Source: Candidatus Ancillula trichonymphae ImTpAt
GTDB lineage: Bacteria > Actinomycetota > Actinomycetes > Actinomycetales > Bifidobacteriaceae
Direction of reading: 5' to 3'
Length of the DNA stretch: 11,745 bases
Assembly (NCBI GenBank): GCA_000485475.1
Contig: AXYY01000009.1
Location: 1 to 11,745 of the forward strand
Part shown: positions 7,031 to 11,745 of the stretch, piece after piece
Numbering within the stretch: the stretch's first letter is position 1
How the letters are laid out: the number at the start of each line of letters is the position of its first letter
The notes under the pieces: model-generated
Databases searched by the model: none
Seen by the model: only the letters and a program-made list of their open reading frames with translations
Told to the model about the DNA's origin: nothing
Position numbers and translations under genes: made by a program

Positions 7031-7072
7031 GCGCACCACCTGCGCGGTTGGCGGTCTTTTGCTTCGCAAAAG
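7031..7072. other. Further hairpins upstream of the MgtE-N/CBS promoter
   Basis: GCGCA (7031-7035) pairs with TGCGC (7041-7045) around CCACC. CTTTTGC (7056-7062) pairs exactly with GCAAAAG (7066-7072) around TTC. Together with the two hairpins at 6952-6998 this makes four stem-loops in about 120 bp between the pseudogene and the next promoter. Read on the minus strand they face no gene, so they may be leftover terminators or protein-binding palindromes. Confidence 0.45.
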
Positions 7073-7109
7073 GCAGTCTTCACCAAGTATTTCGTGAAAA
7101 TGCGGAATA

Positions 7110-7122
7110 GTGCTATAATGCG
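7110..7122 (+). promoter_or_regulatory. Extended -10 promoter of the MgtE-N/CBS gene, predicted leaderless
   Basis: TGC-TATAAT covers 7111-7119, followed by 7 bases and then the GTG at 7127. The transcript would therefore start at or next to the first base of the start codon. There is no Shine-Dalgarno. The 13-nt string GTGCTATAATGCG is identical to that in front of typA. Confidence 0.7.
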
Positions 7123-7126
7123 TAAC

Positions 7127-8395
7127 GTGAAGAGTAGTACAGAAATGTTTGTTTCGCGACTTGAAAATTTGCCGGTGTTTGACCCCAACGGCGATCAAGT
7201 TGGTAGGATACGCGATATCGTACTAATCTTAAGTCCGAAACTCGGTGCGCGTGCAGTTGGCTTCGTGGTGCAGATTCTCGGAAAACGTAGAGTATTTCTA
7301 CCGCTAACTCGTGTCACGTCAATTACTGGTGATGCAATTATAATTACTGGACTGTTGAATATGCGTCGTTTTCAAAAACGGGACCTTGAAACGCTGGGGT
7401 TCTCCAATTTGATGGGGCGTATTTTACAGGTACCTAATGAAAAAACTTCAGTTGTAGAAAATCTAAAAGTGGAAGATTTTTCAATTGTGCGCACGCTCGG
7501 AGGAGATTGGAAACTCTCGAAGTTGTTCGTTCGTAGCATAGAAACAACATCGCTGATTGCTGGATTTTTTGGCAAAAAGGGTGAAACCAAGTTCCTGGAT
7601 GCGGAAAATCTGAAGTTGTTTGTGCAGCCTAATAAGGATAAGTATACACAATCGAATGACCATATACTTGAGTCAATTGAGGACATGAAACCAACTGATG
7701 TTGCAGATGTACTTCTAGATCTTGAAGAAAAGCGGCAGTTCGAAGTCGCATCTGGACTTGATGATAAAACTCTGGCAGATGTGCTTGAGGAGATGCCTGA
7801 AAACGATCAGTTGCTGATTCTTGCGAACTTCGAGCAGGCGCGCGTGGCAGATGTGCTCGAGGAGATGGAACCTGATGATGCAACGGACTTGTTGAACAAA
7901 ATGCCAGAAGAGAAGAAAAACAAACTTCTTGAGCAGATGAATCCTGAGGACGCAGATGATATACGGCAGCTTCTCAAGTACGGTGAGTTCACAGCCGGCG
8001 GTTTGATGACAACTAATCCTGTTGTGCTACAACCTGATGCAACAGTTGCTTTGGCACTTGCACAAATCAGGCGCGAGGAGCTTTCTCCAAGTTTAGCATC
8101 TCTGGTGTTTGTGTGCGGGCAACCGACAGAAGTTCCAACTGGGCGATTTCTTGGTGTTTTGCAGTTCCAGCAGCTTCTGCGGTACCCTCCGCACCTCCAG
8201 CTCGGTCAAATTCTTGATACAAATGCGGAGTTTGTTGAGCCGAACACTCCACTTGCTATTGTTGCTAGAGTTTTCGCGGCGTACAACGCGTTCGTAGTGC
8301 CAGTTTTAGATTCAAACAAACGACTACTAGGAGCGATTACAGTTGATGATGTTATAGACCACATGCTACCAGAAAACTGGAGGGATGATTTGTAA
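7127..8395 (+). CDS. MgtE N-domain/CBS protein without a membrane pore (PRC-barrel-like N-terminus)
   Basis: The 422-aa protein has two PRC-barrel-like segments at about 8-85 and 92-168, the superhelical MgtE N-domain at about 185-290 with repeated ADVLEEM-type helices, and a CBS pair at about 294-413. In MgtE magnesium channels the N and CBS domains sense Mg2+ and gate a membrane pore. Here no membrane helix follows, and the protein ends after the second CBS at HMLPENWRDDL. It is therefore likely a soluble sensor or regulatory partner rather than a transporter. This architecture occurs in Actinobacteria upstream of DUF1003 proteins, as it does here. GTG at 7127 is chosen because it sits at the predicted transcript start. 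The ATG at 7118 overlaps the -10 element, and a GTG at 7094 lies upstream of the promoter. Ligand and partner are not known. Confidence 0.85.
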   Translation: MKSSTEMFVSRLENLPVFDPNGDQVGRIRDIVLILSPKLGARAVGFVVQILGKRRVFLPLTRVTSITGDAIIITGLLNMRRFQKRDLETLGFSNLMGRILQVPNEKTSVVENLKVEDFSIVRTLGGDWKLSKLFVRSIETTSLIAGFFGKKGETKFLDAENLKLFVQPNKDKYTQSNDHILESIEDMKPTDVADVLLDLEEKRQFEVASGLDDKTLADVLEEMPENDQLLILANFEQARVADVLEEMEPDDATDLLNKMPEEKKNKLLEQMNPEDADDIRQLLKYGEFTAGGLMTTNPVVLQPDATVALALAQIRREELSPSLASLVFVCGQPTEVPTGRFLGVLQFQQLLRYPPHLQLGQILDTNAEFVEPNTPLAIVARVFAAYNAFVVPVLDSNKRLLGAITVDDVIDHMLPENWRDDL

Positions 8396-8892
8396 TGGCA
8401 AGACCTGCAAATGACTTCAACAAAAAAATGGACACTCCACTTACAAAAAGACGCAGAAGAAAGCGAAGGACAGGCACAAGTGAGTATGCAAACTTCGGCG
8501 GTAACATTTCTGAAGCGATTGCGCGCTTTTTGGGAACACCTGCATTCATTTTCTGGCTGACAGTATTCTGTATACTTTGGATTTCCTGGAATACGCTTGC
8601 ACCTGAAGAACTTCGTTTCGATTCTGCAGAACATGGTTTTACCGCGCTGACTCTTATGTTATCTCTTCAAGCGTCATATGTCGCACCTCTTATACTGCTT
8701 GCACAAAATAGGCAAACTTACCGCGACCGTGTGAGCATGGAGCATGATCGTGAACGCGCGGAAAGAAATCTTGCAGATACTGAATATCTTGCACGGGAAA
8801 TCACAGCGATTCGACTTCAACTGGGTGAATTAGCAACCAGAAATTACATCCACACAGAACTAAAAGAACTGCTCGCAGATGACGAAGTATAA
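8395..8892 (+). CDS. DUF1003 family membrane protein
   Basis: This 165-aa protein starts with a strongly basic segment (about 16-27, KTRRRRKRR-like) and has two hydrophobic helices at about 42-67 and 80-106. The second ends in the family signature PLILLAQNRQTYRDR. A charged, probably coiled-coil tail (about 107-165) follows and would lie in the cytoplasm. The ATG overlaps the TAA of the MgtE-N/CBS gene by one base (TAATG), with GGAGGG (8379-8384) 10 nt upstream, so the two are translationally coupled and probably act together. DUF1003 has no established biochemical role that I know. The Mrp-type P-loop gene that I recall often follows this pair in Actinobacteria is not present downstream. Confidence 0.85.
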   Translation: MARPANDFNKKMDTPLTKRRRRKRRTGTSEYANFGGNISEAIARFLGTPAFIFWLTVFCILWISWNTLAPEELRFDSAEHGFTALTLMLSLQASYVAPLILLAQNRQTYRDRVSMEHDRERAERNLADTEYLAREITAIRLQLGELATRNYIHTELKELLADDEV

Positions 8893-8955
8893 CGAATTTA
8901 GGCACAGAATGAAGTCTACAACCTGAAATCTGACAGGGGTCCGGCGTTCAAACTG

Positions 8956-9001
8956 CAAGTGCGACTTGTGGTATAATAAAACCACTAGTTAAGTGTAGGA
9001 G
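8956..9001 (+). promoter_or_regulatory. Promoter with nested inverted repeats upstream of the ABC permease pseudogenes
   Basis: TGG-TATAAT (8969-8977) is an extended -10. It is flanked by CAAGT-gcg-ACTTG (8956-8968) upstream and lies inside GTGGT (8968-8972) / ACCAC (8981-8985). CACT (8983-8986) and AGTG (8992-8995) form a third inverted repeat downstream. AGGAG (8997-9001) is the ribosome binding site. Overlapping palindromes on a transporter promoter suggest a repressor site, but no regulator gene is nearby. No good -35 is seen. The remainder of 8893-8955 shows nothing I can support. Confidence 0.55.
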
Positions 9002-9006
9002 TTAAA

Positions 9007-9673
9007 ATTCTAGATCCGTTGTTCATGCGCGAGTGCGTGCCGTTGTGCGTTGTTGATGCAGCGGGCGTGACCGTTCTGGGGTTGCTTTGTGCGGAGTTGT
9101 CGGGTCACTTCGAGTAGTTGGATTTGCGCTTTCAGTTGTCCGGTTTTTCGAAGTTCCGGTACTCGCAAAAGTTCTTGGTGTTTACATTGAACTGGCCAGA
9201 AATACGCCTCTAATCGTGCAGTTGTATTTTATTACTACGCATTGCCGAAAGTTGGCATTAAATCCCCTCACTAACGACTGCAATTACTGGACTTGTATTT
9301 TTATAGGTAGTGCGTATATAGCAGAAAGTTTCCGTAGTGCGTTTCAAGCAATTGACAAGGAGCAGAGTGATGCCGCTAAAGCGCTCGGAATGAGCAAAAT
9401 TAAGGTGATGTTGCTCATAATTTTGTCGCAGTCACTACCAGTTGCACTTCCTTCGCTCACTGCAAACACCATCTTCTTGGTGAAGGAGACCTCAGTTGTT
9501 TCAATTGTTGCACTTAATGGACCTGATGAATCTGGCCAAGGACATCATTGCGCTCTACTACAAGACTAACGCGAGGCGCTGCTCATGCTTGTTGTTGCAT
9601 ATGCACTTATACTTCTCTATCAATCTCGTTGTTTGCGCGGTTCGTTGAAAAGAGGGTGAAGTATGTTCACTAG
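9007..9673 (+). pseudogene. Decayed polar amino acid ABC transporter permease (glutamate/glutamine type), first of two
   Basis: Permeases of this HisM/GlnP family form the membrane channel of amino acid importers. The reading has no ATG: after AGGAG (8997-9001) and 5 nt, the codon ATT (9007) opens ILDPLFMREC and then GVTVLGLL. A frameshift near 9085 leads into GSLRVVGFALSVVRFF, VYIELARNTPLIVQLYF, then another break at about 9235-9305. The conserved EAA loop follows intact as DKEQSDAAKALGMSKIK, with SYIAES-like SAYIAESFRSAF before it. Further shifts occur near 9520 (to MDLMNLAKDIIALYYKTN), 9570 (to EALLMLVVAYALILL) and 9630 (to FARFVEKRVKYVH), with a stop at 9671. Each fragment matches the family in order, so this is one former gene with at least five lesions. 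Its end overlaps the next permease by 11 nt, as in working operons. Confidence 0.85.
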
Positions 9674-10309
9674 TCTACCACCGGGGCTCGCGGTCATATT
9701 TGAGGGCAATAACTTTTCCAGGTTGCTCGGCGACTCTGGACTTCGTTTTCAATTGCATTTCTAGCACTTTTAGTTGCAGTTCCTCTAAGCGCAGCGCTCG
9801 GACTTGTTGCAGCATGAGGTTGCAGTTGATCAACGCAGTTCTCAAGGTGTACTTGGAGTTCGTACGCATAATGTGCCACAACTTGTTCTATTGTTCCTGG
9901 TGTTCTTTACAGCTGCAAAAACATTCGGAGTTGATATGTCTGGTCTGGCTATACCTCAGCAGTGTTAGTCTTCATTTTTTGGGGTGTGACAGAAACCATG
10001 GACCTGGTACGTGGTGCAAATTGAATCAGTTCCGCGCGCACAAATTGAAGCCGCATACTTCCGTTCACCATCCGCCGCTAATCCGCAGCTCATAAATTTG
10101 ATAACCCACATGATAAAAACAACATCGTTAGTCGTACTTCTAGGAGTCGTCGAAGTTCTTAAAGTTGGACAGCAAATTATCGACGCGAACCGTTTTACTG
10201 CACCGGATGCGGCGTTGCGGGTTTATTCACTAGTATTTTTGCTCTACTTTTTCGCGCTTGTTGGCCACTAACCCGGCTGGCTGCATGGCTTGAGAAGAAG
10301 TTGAAATAA
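9663..10309 (+). pseudogene. Decayed polar amino acid ABC transporter permease, second of two
   Basis: The ATG at 9663 follows a GAGGG ribosome site and opens a frame with FEGNNFSRLLG that stops at 9762 (TAG). The next frame gives LWTSFSIAFLALLVAVPLSA and ends in TGA. Then come VLKVYLEFVRIM, PQLVLLFLVFFTAAKTFG, VFIFWGVTETMDLVRGA and IESVPRAQIEAAY, each in a new frame. After AAY part of the EAA loop is missing (LPFTIRR is recognisable out of frame). The best-preserved piece is 10089-10260, containing MIKTTSLVVLLGVVEVLKVG and QQIIDANRF. A last shift yields CWPLTRLAAWLEKKLK and a TAA at 10307-10309. The order of fragments is that of a GluD/GltK-type permease. Neither an ATPase nor a substrate-binding protein gene is adjacent. 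The stop codon directly abuts that of hisC. Confidence 0.85.
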
Positions 10310-11485
10310 CTACTGGGCTACCCATGACTTCAACAAATTGAGGAAGCGCTGATTTTCTTCGGGCGTTCCAATCGTTATTCTGAAATATCCTGGTGCGCCC
10401 ACTTTCCTGATTAGTACGCCATTGTCTAGCATATAAGCGTGCAGTTTTTCGGGCAGTTGCTGAAAATTTGGCAAGTTCGAACTGAAACCAATTTGAATAA
10501 AATTCGCCTGAGTTGGCACCACGATAAACGACTCCCCCTGATATTGCAGGTGTTTTAGCTGCTCTAGCACCTGCGCACGCTCGTACTTGATCTCCTCAAC
10601 CGCTTCGAGCATTTCAGGTGCTCGCTCAAGTGCTGCAATAACGACTGCCTGAGTAACCGTCGAGAGGTTGTACGGCAAACGCACAATGCGAAGTGCACTG
10701 ATAATTCCAGGTGAAGCAAGTGCAAACCCCAGTCTAACACCTGCAAATGAAAACGCCTTCGAGAGGGTTTTGACCACAAGTAGATTTGGAAACTCTTCAA
10801 GCAACTCAAGACCGGTTCCGCATGTAGGATCGCGAAAATCAGCATATGCTTCATCCACAACCACAACTGCGCGAGCGTTTGCATCTGCACTTTTTACGCG
10901 CGCATTTTGCGCAACTTCCAGTATTTTGCGTAAATCATCAAGCGAGGTGTGCGTACCAGTTGGATTGTTCGGACTAGTTATAACTACAATACTTGGACCA
11001 ACTTCCACTATTTTTTCCGCTGCTTTGTCAACATCAATTGTGAACTTATCCGGCACTCGTGGAACTTCAACCAGCTCGGTGAACGAATCTCGACAAAATC
11101 GCGGATACATCGAATATGCGGGCGAAAACGAGATGCACGCACGACCAGGACCGCCGAACGCCTGAAAAATCTCAAGCATGATTTCATTCGAACCGTTTGC
11201 TGCAATCAACTGATCGACGGAGAACTTCAAGCCTTCAAGTTTGTGCACATAATCTGCAAGACGCACACGCAACTCATAAAAGCCGTCATTTGGATAACGG
11301 TTCACGCTCTTGACCGCATGCTCAACAGCATCCACAACTGCTCGTAATACGGTCTTCGGAACAGCATATGGATTTTCATTTGTGTTCAAGCGCACAGGAA
11401 CTGGTGTATCAAAGGACTCGTAGGGTTGTAGTCCAACTAAATCATTTCTTAATGGCAAGTGTTGTGGAATTCTTGTGTTGTTCAT
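10310..11485 (-). CDS. hisC: Histidinol-phosphate aminotransferase
   Basis: HisC is a PLP enzyme converting imidazole-acetol phosphate and glutamate to histidinol phosphate, the substrate of HisN. The 391-aa protein shows NENP (36-39), RYPN (63-66), NGSNE (98-102), SPNNPTGT (171-178), DEAYADF (211-217), the PLP lysine K243 in KTLSKAFSFAG, and R251 (VRLGFA), plus FRITIGTPEEN near the C-terminus. Length is normal for fold-type I HisC. ATG at 11485 is preferred over the ATG two codons earlier (11491), because GAGG (11494-11497) then has an 8-nt spacing rather than 2. No convincing promoter is visible in the 50 bases before it, so it may be read from the upstream gene. Related aromatic aminotransferases share this fold, so a dual role is possible. 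It stands alone here, without other his genes next to it. Confidence 0.9.
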   Translation of the reverse strand: MNNTRIPQHLPLRNDLVGLQPYESFDTPVPVRLNTNENPYAVPKTVLRAVVDAVEHAVKSVNRYPNDGFYELRVRLADYVHKLEGLKFSVDQLIAANGSNEIMLEIFQAFGGPGRACISFSPAYSMYPRFCRDSFTELVEVPRVPDKFTIDVDKAAEKIVEVGPSIVVITSPNNPTGTHTSLDDLRKILEVAQNARVKSADANARAVVVVDEAYADFRDPTCGTGLELLEEFPNLLVVKTLSKAFSFAGVRLGFALASPGIISALRIVRLPYNLSTVTQAVVIAALERAPEMLEAVEEIKYERAQVLEQLKHLQYQGESFIVVPTQANFIQIGFSSNLPNFQQLPEKLHAYMLDNGVLIRKVGAPGYFRITIGTPEENQRFLNLLKSWVAQ

Positions 11486-11535
11486 ATTCATTACCTCTCT
11501 TTATGTTGTACTTGCAGTTGGTGTCGAGGTTGCAC

Positions 11536-11745
11536 TCAGCGAGGTTGAAGGTGATACTTTGGCTGCACACTCTTCTTCGTCTTTTCACCTTCTTCCTGAA
11601 TTTCATCCGCAAGTTCTTTAATCTTGGAAATAGAAGATTGCAACTGTTGCATCAGCGACGCCTTTGAGTTCACGATGTCATCATCAGACAAATTACTGTT
11701 CAACAAGTCACCAGCTTCCTTGTTCGCCTCCAATAACTTCTGCCG
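11536..11745 (-). CDS. C-terminal end of an unidentified helical protein (runs off the right edge)
   Basis: Seventy residues are visible before the stop, and the frame is open to the window edge. The sequence starts RQKLLEANKEAGDLLNSNLS, then DDDIVNSKASLMQQLQSSI and a charged helix KIKELADEIQEEGEKTKK, and ends SVQPKYHLQPR. The spacing of Leu/Ile and the SDDDI segment recall helical repeats such as FIVAR in extracellular proteins, but this is only a resemblance. In another frame the bases after about 11565 read AAKVSPSTSLSATSTPTAST and then stop at 11501. That is a Ser/Thr/Pro-rich tail which could be the original C-terminus if there has been a frameshift. No function is assigned. Confidence 0.5.
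   Translation of the reverse strand, partial: RQKLLEANKEAGDLLNSNLSDDDIVNSKASLMQQLQSSISKIKELADEIQEEGEKTKKSVQPKYHLQPR

Noticed and set aside
8206..8634. Minus-strand open frame across the MgtE-N/CBS and DUF1003 junction
   Set aside because: Both plus-strand genes are family-recognisable and coupled; the antisense frame has no initiation signal or domain.
8926..8960. tRNA T-arm-like string (GGGGTCCGGCGTTCAAAC)
   Set aside because: No acceptor, D or anticodon arms can be folded around it.
5698..10309. Sequencing or assembly error as the cause of all the broken frames
   Set aside because: Intact genes of similar length (typA, MgtE-N/CBS, hisC) are free of errors, while lesions cluster in three genes; raw reads would still be needed to exclude it fully.
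1..11745. CRISPR array, insertion sequence, transposase or phage genes
   Set aside because: No regularly spaced repeats, no terminal inverted repeats with a transposase frame and no integrase or phage-like protein were seen.

Overview
The window looks like a stretch of a low-GC, gene-losing actinobacterial chromosome. The evidence is a WhiB N-terminus at the left edge, an MgtE-N/CBS protein followed by a DUF1003 protein (a pairing I know from Actinobacteria), a HisN-type histidinol phosphatase, and promoters placed so that transcripts would begin at or next to the start codon. Base composition is AT-leaning for the phylum, and three neighbouring loci are decayed pseudogenes. A host-associated lineage with a shrinking genome, for example near Bifidobacteriales or another reduced group, would fit. 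That placement is inference, not something the sequence proves.

Layout. Bases 1-84 (minus) hold the start of a whiB-like gene, with its promoter, a perfect 16-bp palindrome inside the promoter spacer, and an 11-bp tandem repeat in the leader region to about 220. From 5544 down to 288 (minus) runs a tight five-gene operon: typA, a membrane-domain/HisN fusion, chorismate mutase, a polyprenyl diphosphate synthase and a PlsC-type acyltransferase. Each junction overlaps or has a gap of only 9 nt. It mixes translation/stress physiology, aromatic amino acid and histidine synthesis, isoprenoid synthesis and phospholipid synthesis, so it is probably an inherited housekeeping cluster rather than one pathway.

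From 5638 to 6947 (plus) is the wreck of a secreted or surface protein. Promoter and ribosome binding site still look good, but the reading frame is broken by frameshifts and all three kinds of stop codon. Its recognisable parts repeat twice and resemble DUF6273-type domains. A hairpin-rich spacer (6952-7072) follows. Then comes an intact pair: an MgtE-N/CBS protein without a membrane pore (7127-8395) and a DUF1003 membrane protein (8395-8892), translationally coupled.

From 8956 to 10309 (plus) is a promoter with nested inverted repeats and two overlapping, heavily frameshifted permease genes of a polar amino acid (glutamate/glutamine type) ABC transporter. No ATPase or binding-protein gene is beside them. 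The second permease meets hisC (10310-11485, minus) stop to stop. The right edge (11536-11745, minus) is the C-terminal end of an unidentified helical protein.

The biological story I can support is selective decay. Nutrient uptake (ABC permeases) and a surface protein are being lost. Histidine synthesis (hisN, hisC), chorismate use, lipid genes and typA remain intact. I did not find a clear new defence or mobile system. The most unusual items are the membrane-HisN fusion, the shared leaderless promoter motif, the palindrome in the whiB promoter, and a substituted Asp in the second metal motif of the prenyl synthase.
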